From the NCBI GenBank assembly GCA_017889845.1, contig JAGGAJ010000009.1:1-22399 (forward strand): a DNA stretch of 22,399 nucleotides, given 5' to 3'. The position numbers and the translations under genes are program-made. The stretch is from Deltaproteobacteria bacterium (GTDB lineage: Bacteria; Desulfobacterota; Deferrimicrobia; Deferrimicrobiales; Deferrimicrobiaceae). The notes under the pieces were generated by a model. That model ran no database searches. It was given only the letters and a program-made list of their open reading frames with translations, and was not told the DNA's origin. Positions 16,081 through 22,399 of the stretch are shown in pieces (positions within the stretch are counted from its first letter, which is position 1; each line of letters opens with the position of its first letter).

Positions 16081-16497
16081 TTATCTTTCCCGATGCGAAT
16101 CGATGGCGAGGTTCGCCAGAAGGTCCGCCCTCCGGTTCTCCTCGCGCATCACATGCAGTATACGGGCCGCCGGGAAGGCGCGCAACCGCCGCTGCGCCTC
16201 GTGGTGGAGGGGACGCAGGTGCGCCGCCTTCACCTTGTACTCCCCGTTCAGCTGCCGGACGAGGAGCTCCGAGTCGGAGTACACGGTGATGCTCCGCGCT
16301 CCGTGCCGCCCCGCCTCCTCGAGGGCCATCAGCAATGCACGGTATTCCGCCACGTTGTTCGTCGTCTCGCCGATGTATGCGGACAGCTCCCTGGACGGAG
16401 TGCCGTCGGTGAACTCGACGACCGCGCCGATCCCCGCGGGCCCCGGGTTCCCGCGGCTTGCGCCGTCGACGCGCACGGTAACGCCCGCGCCGGTCAC
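16081..16497 (-). CDS. RNase HI-family protein (YpdQ/archaeal-like type)
   Basis: RNase HI enzymes cut the RNA strand of RNA-DNA hybrids with two metal ions. From the GTG at 16497 the product has 138 aa. The four catalytic acids are present: Asp11 in RVDGASRGNPGPAGIG, Glu51 in TTNNVAEYRALL, Asp75 in VYSDSELLVRQLNG and Asp125 in EENRRADLLANLA. The ASRGNPGPAG start and TTNNVAEY motif belong to the short archaeal/YpdQ-like RNase HI group, not the classical E. coli enzyme, so I leave the symbol empty. Some members of this group show little RNase H activity, but the active site here looks intact. The GTG overlaps the stop of the zinc-ribbon gene as GTGA. The frame upstream to 16620 is a shadow of that gene. 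rnpB follows almost directly. Confidence 0.9.
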   Translation of the reverse strand: MTGAGVTVRVDGASRGNPGPAGIGAVVEFTDGTPSRELSAYIGETTNNVAEYRALLMALEEAGRHGARSITVYSDSELLVRQLNGEYKVKAAHLRPLHHEAQRRLRAFPAARILHVMREENRRADLLANLAIDSHRER

Positions 16498-17219
16498 CCG
16501 CCCGCGGCCTCGTTGCCGGCGGCCTCGTAATAGAGGATCCGGTTGCAGTTGGGGCAGGTGTGGACCCGGTCCTCCCGCTGCAGCAGGTTGTACAGCTGGG
16601 GCGAGATGTGCATGTGGCAACCCGTGCAGGAGGAGTTCCGGGCCGGCACGATCGCGATGCCGTCCCGCCGCTCGAAGATCATCTCGAACCGGCGCACCAG
16701 GCCGGGCTCCAGCCCCGAGGACACCTGCCTCTTGCGGGCCAGGAACTTCCCGATGTCCCCGTCGAAGGATCCCATCCGTGCCTCCACCTCCACCATCCGT
16801 TCCCGGTACCTCGCGCTCACCTCGTCGAGATCGGCCTTCTGCTCCGCCAGGCGTTTCTCGGTCTCCTCGTAGCGGACCAGCAGGGCGAGGAGTTCCTCCT
16901 CGCGCGCGGTGTTGGATCGCCGCGTCCCCTCGATCTCCTTGAGCATGGCGTAATATTCCTTGTTCGTCTTGATCGACATGAGCTTCGCCTTGGCCCGCTC
17001 CACCTTGTCCCGCTCCTCCTCGATCTCCCGCTCCTTCTCCCGGCGCTGCTGCCGGAGCACCTCGAACTCCTGCTCCGTCGCCAGGTACCTTGCCTCGCGC
17101 TCCTCGAAGAGGCTCTTGAGATCCGACACCTCGAGCGGGATTTTCCGTTTCTCCTCCTCGAGCCGGCGCGCCTGGCTCATGACCTCCTGCAGATCGATCA
17201 GGATCCTCACCTGCTCCAT
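16494..17219 (-). CDS. Coiled-coil protein with C4-type zinc ribbon (CdsZ/FlgZ-like, DUF164)
   Basis: The 241-aa protein has a long charged helical part (about residues 15-150, dominated by Glu, Arg, Lys and Leu, consistent with an antiparallel coiled coil) with the conserved segment SIKTNKEYYAMLKEIE (82-97). It ends in a zinc ribbon with CTGC (198-201) and CPNC (222-225). Helicobacter HP0958 and Chlamydia CdsZ share this architecture; HP0958 binds RpoN and a flagellin mRNA. Here there is no flagellar or secretion gene nearby, so the role is unknown. The ATG at 17219 overlaps the last base of the Nif3-like stop (TGATG), and the 3' end overlaps the RNase HI-like gene by 4 nt, so the three proteins are probably co-translated. 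Naming by family only. Confidence 0.9.
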   Translation of the reverse strand: MEQVRILIDLQEVMSQARRLEEEKRKIPLEVSDLKSLFEEREARYLATEQEFEVLRQQRREKEREIEEERDKVERAKAKLMSIKTNKEYYAMLKEIEGTRRSNTAREEELLALLVRYEETEKRLAEQKADLDEVSARYRERMVEVEARMGSFDGDIGKFLARKRQVSSGLEPGLVRRFEMIFERRDGIAIVPARNSSCTGCHMHISPQLYNLLQREDRVHTCPNCNRILYYEAAGNEAAGG

Positions 17220-18373
17220 CAAGACCGTGTCCCTCCCCGTGTCCGCCCCGGCGGAACCGCCCGCTGGGGCTCTTCTTCCATCTTGACGCGCACCTTCAGT
17301 GCGCCCGGGAACCTCGCCAGGAGGACCCGCCGGAACTCCGGCAGGATCCACCGCTCGCCGGACCCGTGGCCGATGTCGGCAACGGGCATCCCCGCCCCTT
17401 CCGCCTCGAGGGCCTGGTGGTACTTCACGTCCCCCGTGACGTACAGGTCCGCCCCCGCCTCGCGCGCGGCGCCGGCGAACTCCGCCCCGCTTCCGCCCAC
17501 GATCGCCACCCGGCGCACCGTTTTCCGGCGCGGGCCCGCCAACCGGATCCAGGAGGGGCGCAAGGTCCTCCGCACCCGCTCCAGCGCGTCGGCGAGCGGT
17601 TCCGGCGCCGGCAGGTCGCCCACCGCCCCGACGCCCCCTCCGAGCGCGGCGCCGCGGAGGGGGATCACGTCGATCGCCGGCTCCTCGTACGGGTGGGCCG
17701 TCCGCACCGCGCGCAGGACAGCGGGGAGTACGCTCCCCGCCGCGACCGTCTCCAGCCGGATTTCTGGGACCCGCTCCTCCCGCCCGGGGCTGCCGATATA
17801 CGGATCCGCCCCCTCGCGGGGGAGGAATGTCCCCGTCCCCTCCGTGCGGAAGGAGCACCGCCGGTATTCGCCGATCCGGGCGGCTCCGGCCCCCGAGGCG
17901 GCGTCGAGGACCGCGTCCGCATGGGAACCGGGGACGAAGACCACCACCTTGCACGCGTCGGAGGACGGCTCGCCGGGGATCAGCGGACGGATACCCCTGA
18001 GACCCAGGCGGCGCGCCATTACGTGGGAGACGCCGCGCGGCGCGACGTCGGCATTCGTGTGGGCGGATATGGCCGCGACGCCCGTCCGCAGCAGGGCATA
18101 CGCCGCGGCGGCTTCGGGCCGGTCCGGGCGGATGCGGGGGATGGGCTTGGAGACGACCGGATGGTGCGTGACCAGGAGGTCGACGGGTCGCCTCCGGACG
18201 GCGGAGAGGACCCCGGGGGTCGCGTCCAGGGCGATCAGGATCGACCGGACGGGGGCACCGGGATCCCCGAGCAGGATACCTACGTTGTCCCAGTCTGCCC
18301 GGTGGGCGAACGGGAAATGCTCGTCCAGCGCCCGCCACACGTCCCTCACGGTGACGGAGCCGCCGCGGATCAC
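17219..18373 (-). CDS. Nif3-like dinuclear metal-centre protein (YqfO/YbgI family)
   Basis: Nif3 proteins form hexameric toroids with a two-metal site; the activity is not firmly known. With the GTG at 18373 the product has 384 aa. The N-terminal half contains RADWDNVGILLG (residues 26-37), LLVTHHPVV (67-75, metal-binding His pair) and ISAHTNADV (102-110). A central insert (about 138-238) resembles the PII/CutA-like domain of the longer YqfO-type members. The C-terminal half has IVGGSGAEFAG (291-301), DLYVTGDVKYHQALEA (309-324) and DIGHGSGERW (333-342), with metal-binding His and Glu at 336 and 340. The start is uncertain: GTG at 18349 also fits the family and neither has a good ribosome-binding site; a TTG at 18409 is less likely. 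The gene follows the bidirectional terminator and leads the zinc-ribbon and RNase HI genes. Confidence 0.88.
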   Translation of the reverse strand: MIRGGSVTVRDVWRALDEHFPFAHRADWDNVGILLGDPGAPVRSILIALDATPGVLSAVRRRPVDLLVTHHPVVSKPIPRIRPDRPEAAAAYALLRTGVAAISAHTNADVAPRGVSHVMARRLGLRGIRPLIPGEPSSDACKVVVFVPGSHADAVLDAASGAGAARIGEYRRCSFRTEGTGTFLPREGADPYIGSPGREERVPEIRLETVAAGSVLPAVLRAVRTAHPYEEPAIDVIPLRGAALGGGVGAVGDLPAPEPLADALERVRRTLRPSWIRLAGPRRKTVRRVAIVGGSGAEFAGAAREAGADLYVTGDVKYHQALEAEGAGMPVADIGHGSGERWILPEFRRVLLARFPGALKVRVKMEEEPQRAVPPGRTRGGTRS

Positions 18374-18418
18374 GCCTGGGTGTACCGTCTCACAAATAGC
18401 TTGCCGCAACCGGCAAAT

Positions 18419-18447
18419 AAAAATGCACCGGTCCCCGGTGCATTTTT
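18419..18447. terminator. Bidirectional intrinsic terminator after the tRNA gene
   Basis: AAAAATGCACCGG (18419-18431) and CCGGTGCATTTTT (18435-18447) are perfect 13-nt inverted repeats around a 3-nt loop, so each strand reads as a GC-rich hairpin core followed by a T run. On the minus strand it lies 54 nt beyond the tRNA 3' end and would end rpoD and tRNA transcripts before the Nif3-like gene. There is no plus-strand gene for it to serve inside the window. Confidence 0.9.
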
Positions 18448-18500
18448 CCCGACCGTCGCTTTCGTAACGGCTATGTGCGGTTGCATGGCAACGTCTTCGC

Positions 18501-18577
18501 TGGTGGGCCCACCTGGCCTCGAACCAGGGACCGACCGGTTATGAGCCGGTGGCTCTGACCAACTGAGCTATGGGCCC
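18501..18577 (-). tRNA. tRNA with CAU anticodon, probably tRNA-Ile2 (lysidine type)
   Basis: The minus strand folds as a complete 77-nt tRNA. The 7-bp acceptor stem GGGCCCA/TGGGCCC is followed by discriminator A (complement of 18504) and an encoded CCA (18503-18501). The anticodon stem ACCGG/CCGGT holds the loop CTCATAA, so the anticodon is CAU, and the T-loop is GTTCGAG. CAU tRNAs are initiator Met, elongator Met or Ile2. Lack of the three G-C anticodon-stem pairs of initiators excludes fMet. The C4-G69 and C5-G68 acceptor pairs are like E. coli tRNA-Ile2, where C34 becomes lysidine through TilS, and unlike its elongator Met. Ile2 is therefore favoured but not proven. It lies 78 nt after rpoD. 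Confidence 0.93.
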
Positions 18578-18604
18578 CGCCGAAAAACTCCATCGAATCC
18601 GATT

Positions 18605-18633
18605 ATTATCCTCTTCATCCGTAACGGTGTCAA
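18605..18633 (-). promoter_or_regulatory. Sigma70-type promoter of the CAU tRNA gene
   Basis: The minus strand has a perfect -35 TTGACA (18633-18628), an ideal 17-nt spacer and a -10 GATAAT (18610-18605). Transcription should begin near 18598, giving a leader of about 20 nt before the tRNA 5' end at 18577. It lies in the short gap after the rpoD stop, so the tRNA can be made independently of rpoD mRNA, although readthrough from rpoD is also possible because no terminator separates them. Confidence 0.85.
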
Positions 18634-18655
18634 CCGCGTGCCGCGGCCCGCCCGT

Positions 18656-20440
18656 CTACTCCAGGAACGTGCGCAGCCGCTTGCTCCGGCTGGGATGACG
18701 CAGCTTCCGGAGCGCCTTCGCCTCGATCTGCCGGATCCGTTCCCGCGTGACCTCGAAATCCTGACCCACCTCCTCGAGGGTGTGGTCCGATTTCTCGCCG
18801 ATGCCGAATCGCATCCGCAGGACCCGTTCCTCCCGCGGTGTCAGGCTCCCCAGCACCTTGTCCACCTGCTCCGCCAGGTCGATGTTGATCACCGAGTCCA
18901 CGGGGGAGGCGGTGTTCTTGTCCTCGATGAAGTCCCCTAGATGGCTGTCCTCCTCCTCCCCGATCGGTGTCTCGAGGGAGATCGGCTCCTTCGCGATCTT
19001 GAGGACTTTCCGCACCTTCTCGAGGGGGATGTCCATCCGCTCCGCGATCTCTTCCGGGGTCGGCTCCCTCCCCAGCTCCTGCACGAGGTAGCGGGAGGTG
19101 CGGATCAGCTTGTTGATCGTCTCGATCATGTGGACGGGGATGCGGATCGTGCGCGCCTGGTCGGCGATGGCCCGCGTGATCGCCTGGCGGATCCACCACG
19201 TGGCGTAGGTGGAGAACTTGTACCCCCGGCGGTACTCGAACTTGTCCACCGCCTTCATCAGGCCGATGTTCCCCTCCTGGATCAGGTCGAGGAACTGCAG
19301 CCCCCGGTTGGTGTACTTCTTGGCGATGGAGACGACCAGCCGCAGGTTCGCCTCGACGAGCTCCCGCTTCGCCTCCCGGACCTTCCGCTCCCCCCGCTCG
19401 ATGGCCGCCACCGTCTCCTGGATCTCCGCGGAGGAGAGTCCCGCCTCGCGCTCCACCTTCCGGACCGTCCCACGGGCCTCCCGGAGCGTCTCCTCCATCG
19501 CGAGGAGCTTCTCTTTCTTGATGTGGTATCTGGAGGCGGCCTTCGCCAGCCCGTCTTTCCTGCCATGGATCTCCCGGAGAAGGCGGACGAACTCCTTCTC
19601 GGGGAGCTTCACCCGGTCGCAGCACTCCCGGATCTGCCCCTCCGCGGTCGCTACCAGGTCGGCGTACCGGCGGATCTTGTCGCCGATGACCTCGATCTGG
19701 CGCTCCTTGAGGTGGATCTCCTGGATCGACTCCACGACGCGCTCGTTGAGGACCGCGACCTTGTTCTTCAGGCCTGCGCGCTCTTTCTCCCGCAGTCCGC
19801 CGCGGCGGATGCGCTGCTCGATCTCCTGTGCGGACTGGTAGGTCCTCCGGATGCGCGAGACGATGCGGAGCACCTTCTCCAGCGCACCCTTCTCCTCCTC
19901 GTCCGTGGAGTCCTCGTCGAGGTCCTTGATCACGTCCCGGACCTGCAGATCCCCGGACTTGAGCTTCTCCCCGACCTTGAACAGTTCGTCGAGGGCGATC
20001 GAGCATCCCTTCACGGAGGAGACGATCTCCCGCTCTCCGTCCTCGATCCGCTTGGCGAGGCTCACCTCGCCCTCCCGGTTCAGCAGGGGGATGGCGCCCA
20101 TTTCCTTGAGGTAGAGCCGGACCGGGTCGTTCCCCTTGATCCCGCCGGGGTACTCGAACTCCTCCTCCTCGACCGCGGGCTCCTCCTCGACGGATGCCTC
20201 CTCCTCCTCGGCCTCCTCCTCCCCGATCAGGAGGGTCGCGCCGGGGACGGGAACCTTCTGGAAGTCGTCCACCACCTCGATGGCGTTCTCCCCGAAGATC
20301 TCCATCACGTCGTCGATCTGGTCCCCCGTGAGGATGTCGGGGGGAAGAACGCTGTTGATCTCGTCGTAGGTGAGGTACCCCTGCGCGCGCCCCTTCTCCA
20401 CCAGCCCCTCGATGCCTTCCGGGTGTTTCCGCCTCGCCAT
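18656..20440 (-). CDS. rpoD: RNA polymerase primary sigma factor RpoD (sigma70)
   Basis: RpoD directs RNA polymerase to housekeeping promoters. The 594-aa protein has region 1.1 (about 5-60), a very acidic linker (74-96, 15 Glu in 23 residues), region 1.2 (about 103-137, DPVRLYLKEMGAIPLL), a large non-conserved helical region (about 140-350), region 2 (about 356-430, with NLRLVVSIAKKYTNRG, FLDLIQEGNIGLMKAVDKFE and the -10-recognising TYATWWIRQAITRAIADQ), region 3 (about 435-510) and region 4 with helix-turn-helix TLEEVGQDFEVTRERIRQIE (554-573) for -35 contacts. Region 1.1 and the non-conserved region mark it as group 1. The ATG at 20440 has GAGGTGAGGGG upstream and starts 15 nt after dnaG, the usual order. 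The two TTGACA promoters in this window are what such a sigma factor should read. Confidence 0.98.
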   Translation of the reverse strand: MARRKHPEGIEGLVEKGRAQGYLTYDEINSVLPPDILTGDQIDDVMEIFGENAIEVVDDFQKVPVPGATLLIGEEEAEEEEASVEEEPAVEEEEFEYPGGIKGNDPVRLYLKEMGAIPLLNREGEVSLAKRIEDGEREIVSSVKGCSIALDELFKVGEKLKSGDLQVRDVIKDLDEDSTDEEEKGALEKVLRIVSRIRRTYQSAQEIEQRIRRGGLREKERAGLKNKVAVLNERVVESIQEIHLKERQIEVIGDKIRRYADLVATAEGQIRECCDRVKLPEKEFVRLLREIHGRKDGLAKAASRYHIKKEKLLAMEETLREARGTVRKVEREAGLSSAEIQETVAAIERGERKVREAKRELVEANLRLVVSIAKKYTNRGLQFLDLIQEGNIGLMKAVDKFEYRRGYKFSTYATWWIRQAITRAIADQARTIRIPVHMIETINKLIRTSRYLVQELGREPTPEEIAERMDIPLEKVRKVLKIAKEPISLETPIGEEEDSHLGDFIEDKNTASPVDSVINIDLAEQVDKVLGSLTPREERVLRMRFGIGEKSDHTLEEVGQDFEVTRERIRQIEAKALRKLRHPSRSKRLRTFLE

Positions 20441-20455
20441 CTTCCCCTCACCTCG

Positions 20456-22207
20456 TCAGCGGGATCTGCGCGACCACAACAACCGCTCGAGCTCCTTCTT
20501 CGCCGCCAGGACGCGTGCGAACAGCTCTTCCGCCGCCGCCCCGGACGCCTCTTTCACCTTCCCCTGCAGTTCCTCGATCTCCCGGCGGGCCTTCGCCGTC
20601 CGGAGCGACAGGAGCGCCTCGGGGTACCGTCGGCGGGCCTCCTCGGGGGACAGGTCGGCGAGCACGATCCCGGCGGAGAGCCGCTTCCGCGCTCCCTCCG
20701 GAACCCCCTCGCCGAGGAGGGACTCCGCGTCCGGCGCCGCCCCGCCCGCCGCCAGCCCGGAGATGTACGCCACGGCCTCCCTCGCGTCCGGATCCGAAAG
20801 AAGCGAGTCCACGCCGTCCCGCCGCGCCGCCGCGGCCAGGTCGGGCGCCGCCGCCAGGAGTTGCAGCAGGAGGCCCTCCTCCGGGCGCTCCTCCCTCTCC
20901 CGGGGCGGGGATTCCGCGGCAGACCCGGGGGCCGTCGGGGAGCCCAGCTGCCGGTGGATCGTGTCCACCGGCAGGCCGGCGGACTGGGCCACCCGCTGGA
21001 CGTAGAGTTCGCGCTCCGCCGGGTCTGTGACCCAGCGCAGGTACTTCTCCATCAGCCGGACGTACGAGAGTTTTCCCGGGATCGTACCGAGGTCGTACTT
21101 CCTCGCGGCCCCCCGCTCGATGGACTCCATCAGGGGCGCGGCGGCCGCGATGCGCCGGGAGATCTCCTCCGGGGGGGACGCCTTCGCCCAGTCGTCCGGA
21201 TCCATCCCCCTGGGCGGGAAGAGGACTTTCGGGCTCACGCCGGAAGCGTACAACGGTCCCCCTCCGCGCACGGCGGCCATCTTTCCGGCCACGTCGCCGT
21301 CATAGAATAGGATGACGTTCTCCGACAACCGCTTCAGCGTCCTCGCGTGACCCTCGGTCAGGGAGGTCCCGCAGGTGGCCACGACCCCCCGCACCCCCTT
21401 CTGCCACAGGCCGATCAGGTCCATGTACCCTTCGACCACCACCACCCGCCCCTCGCTCCGGATGGATGGGAGCGCCTGGTGGAGGCCGTACAGGAGCGCG
21501 CTCTTCCGGTACAGATCGGATTCGGGGGAGTTGATGTACTTGGGGACGGCGTCGTCCACCGCCCGTCCCCCGAAACCGCAGATCCGCCCCCGGGCGTCCG
21601 CGATCGGGAAGATCACCCGGCCCCGGAACCGTTCCCGGCGTCCCTTATCGGCAGGGAACAGCAGCCCCGCCGCCTCCGCCCGGGCCGGATCGATCCCCTC
21701 CTTCTTCAGGGCGGCCAGGATATCTCCTCCCTGCCCGCCCCAGCCGAGGGCGAACTCCCGCTCCGCCTCGGGGGTCACGCCGCGGCGCCGGAGGAATTCG
21801 CGCCCCGCTTTCCCCGCGGGGGCCCGCAGCAGCTCGCGGTACGTTTCCGCCGCCAACCGGAGGATCCGGTACAGATCCTCCCGCGGCCGGTCCCCGGTCC
21901 TGCCCCCCTCGTATCGCACCGTCACGCCGTACCGCTCGGCGAGCTCCTCGACCGCCTCGGCGAAGGAGAGATTCCGCGCTTTCATCAGGAAATGGAAGAC
22001 CGAGCCCCCCTCCCCGCAACCGAAGCACTTGAACGCCTGACGGGTGGGGTGGACGAAGAAGGAAGGGGTCTTTTCCCGGTGGAAGGGGCACAGCCCGCGG
22101 AAGTTCGCACCGGCGCGGATCAGGGGCACCGTCTCGGAGACCACCTCGACGATGTCCGTCCGGTCCCGTACCTCCCGGATCGTGCTCTCGGAGATGCGAC
22201 CTCCCAA
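20456..22207 (-). CDS. dnaG: DNA primase DnaG
   Basis: DnaG makes the RNA primers for replication and binds the replicative helicase through its C-terminus. The 583-aa product has a CHC2 zinc-binding domain with Cys40, His43, Cys61 and Cys64 (CPFH and CFGC), a catalytic core with FRGRVIFPIADARGRICGFGG (194-214) and KYINSPES (223-230), and a TOPRIM domain with VVVEGYMD (256-263, Glu259), GTSLTE (280-285) and LFYDGDVAG (300-308, Asp303 and Asp305). It ends in a helical helicase-binding region (about 440-580). The start is a TTG at 22207: it gives the expected start (GGRISESTI, then VRDRTDIVEVV) and has AGGGAGG 3 nt upstream, and no in-frame ATG is near. The intrinsic terminator of the yqeY-like gene lies 48 nt upstream. 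Confidence 0.96.
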   Translation of the reverse strand: MGGRISESTIREVRDRTDIVEVVSETVPLIRAGANFRGLCPFHREKTPSFFVHPTRQAFKCFGCGEGGSVFHFLMKARNLSFAEAVEELAERYGVTVRYEGGRTGDRPREDLYRILRLAAETYRELLRAPAGKAGREFLRRRGVTPEAEREFALGWGGQGGDILAALKKEGIDPARAEAAGLLFPADKGRRERFRGRVIFPIADARGRICGFGGRAVDDAVPKYINSPESDLYRKSALLYGLHQALPSIRSEGRVVVVEGYMDLIGLWQKGVRGVVATCGTSLTEGHARTLKRLSENVILFYDGDVAGKMAAVRGGGPLYASGVSPKVLFPPRGMDPDDWAKASPPEEISRRIAAAAPLMESIERGAARKYDLGTIPGKLSYVRLMEKYLRWVTDPAERELYVQRVAQSAGLPVDTIHRQLGSPTAPGSAAESPPREREERPEEGLLLQLLAAAPDLAAAARRDGVDSLLSDPDAREAVAYISGLAAGGAAPDAESLLGEGVPEGARKRLSAGIVLADLSPEEARRRYPEALLSLRTAKARREIEELQGKVKEASGAAAEELFARVLAAKKELERLLWSRRSR

Positions 22208-22254
22208 GGGCCTCCCTGATGCGTCCCTGGCGTCCCGCCGGTTGGACCGGGGGG

Positions 22255-22289
22255 AAAAGAAAAAATCCCGCGCGACGCCGTCGCCGGGA
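22255..22289 (-). terminator. Intrinsic terminator after the yqeY-like gene
   Basis: On the minus strand TCCCG-GCGAC pairs with GTCGC-CGGGA around a GGC loop (22289-22266), with one unpaired G at 22271. The stem is followed by TTTTTTCTTTT (22265-22255). This is a standard rho-independent terminator placed 22 nt after the yqeY-like stop and would separate that gene from dnaG. Confidence 0.88.
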
Positions 22290-22310
22290 CGGATCCCCGT
22301 TTGTTCCCCG

Positions 22311-22399
22311 CTATCCCGCCAGGAGCCGCCGAACCGCCTCGTTGACCGCTTTCCCGTCGGCCCGGCCCGCCACCTTCGGCATGAGAGCCTTCATGACGC
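22311..22399 (-). CDS. GatB/YqeY domain protein, C-terminal end (cut by window edge)
   Basis: Only the last 28 codons are visible: VMKALMPKVAGRADGKAVNE, then an Ala/Val/Arg/Leu-rich end, then TAG at 22311. The MPKVAGRADGKAVNE run is the typical end of YqeY-like proteins, which share the C-terminal tRNA-binding domain of GatB. The biochemical role of stand-alone YqeY is not well defined. A yqeY gene before dnaG-rpoD (often itself preceded by rpsU) is a common arrangement, which agrees with the call. The fragment is short, so confidence rests partly on position. Confidence 0.85.
   Translation of the reverse strand, partial: VMKALMPKVAGRADGKAVNEAVRRLLAG

Noticed and set aside
18941..21310. Plus-strand frame of 789 codons opposite rpoD and dnaG, rich in Leu, Asp and Pro
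   Set aside because: It mirrors the acidic and leucine-rich codons of RpoD/DnaG read antisense and shows no family motif.
22238..22250. Short inverted repeat CCGGT-TGG-ACCGG before dnaG
   Set aside because: Only 5 bp, common by chance in GC-rich sequence; no promoter or operator could be tied to it.
1..22399. Mobile element, CRISPR array, prophage, defence or biosynthetic system
   Set aside because: No transposase, integrase, long direct or inverted repeats or accessory genes are visible; nearly all sequence is accounted for by core genes.

Overview
The window is a GC-rich (by eye close to 70% G+C) bacterial chromosome segment in which every supported gene lies on the minus strand, so it is transcribed from high to low coordinates. 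It joins two conserved blocks. At the right is the end of a yqeY-dnaG-rpoD macromolecular-synthesis locus. At the left is an almost complete dcw (division and cell wall) cluster. Gene content, a meso-diaminopimelate-type MurE, a PASTA-tailed FtsI and the joined gene order suggest a deltaproteobacterial (Desulfuromonadia/Geobacter-like) organism or a related uncultured lineage. That placement is inference from content, not from a tree.

Layout in transcription order: the 3' end of a yqeY-like gene (22311-22399) and its intrinsic terminator; dnaG (primase) and rpoD (primary sigma factor), 15 nt apart; a CAU-anticodon tRNA, probably tRNA-Ile2, with its own strong sigma70-type promoter; a perfect bidirectional terminator hairpin; then an overlapping set of a Nif3-like metal protein, a coiled-coil/C4 zinc-ribbon protein and an RNase HI-like protein, followed within about 2 nt by the RNase P RNA gene rnpB. 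A clear promoter (TTGACA, 16 nt, TAAAAT) and three MraZ boxes at exact 10-nt period then start the dcw cluster: mraZ, rsmH, ftsL, ftsI, murE, murF, mraY, murD, ftsW, murG, murC, murB, ddl, ftsQ and the first 64 codons of ftsA. ftsZ would be expected just beyond position 1.

The dcw genes cover the cytoplasmic peptidoglycan precursor pathway except MurA: MurB, MurC, MurD, MurE, Ddl, MurF, then MraY and MurG for lipid I and II. They also encode the septal polymerase pair FtsW and FtsI and the divisome scaffold FtsL, FtsQ and FtsA. Junctions are 4-nt ATGA/GTGA overlaps, other overlaps, or gaps of at most 31 nt, so translational coupling through one long transcript under MraZ control is likely.

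The region is largely core genome. I found no mobile element, CRISPR array, phage or defence gene and no clearly novel system. The points most worth a second look are the MraZ operator placed at the transcription start, rnpB abutting an RNase HI-like gene, the zinc-ribbon/RNase HI/rnpB grouping, the 77-nt out-of-frame ftsW/murG overlap, and the PASTA-tailed FtsI.
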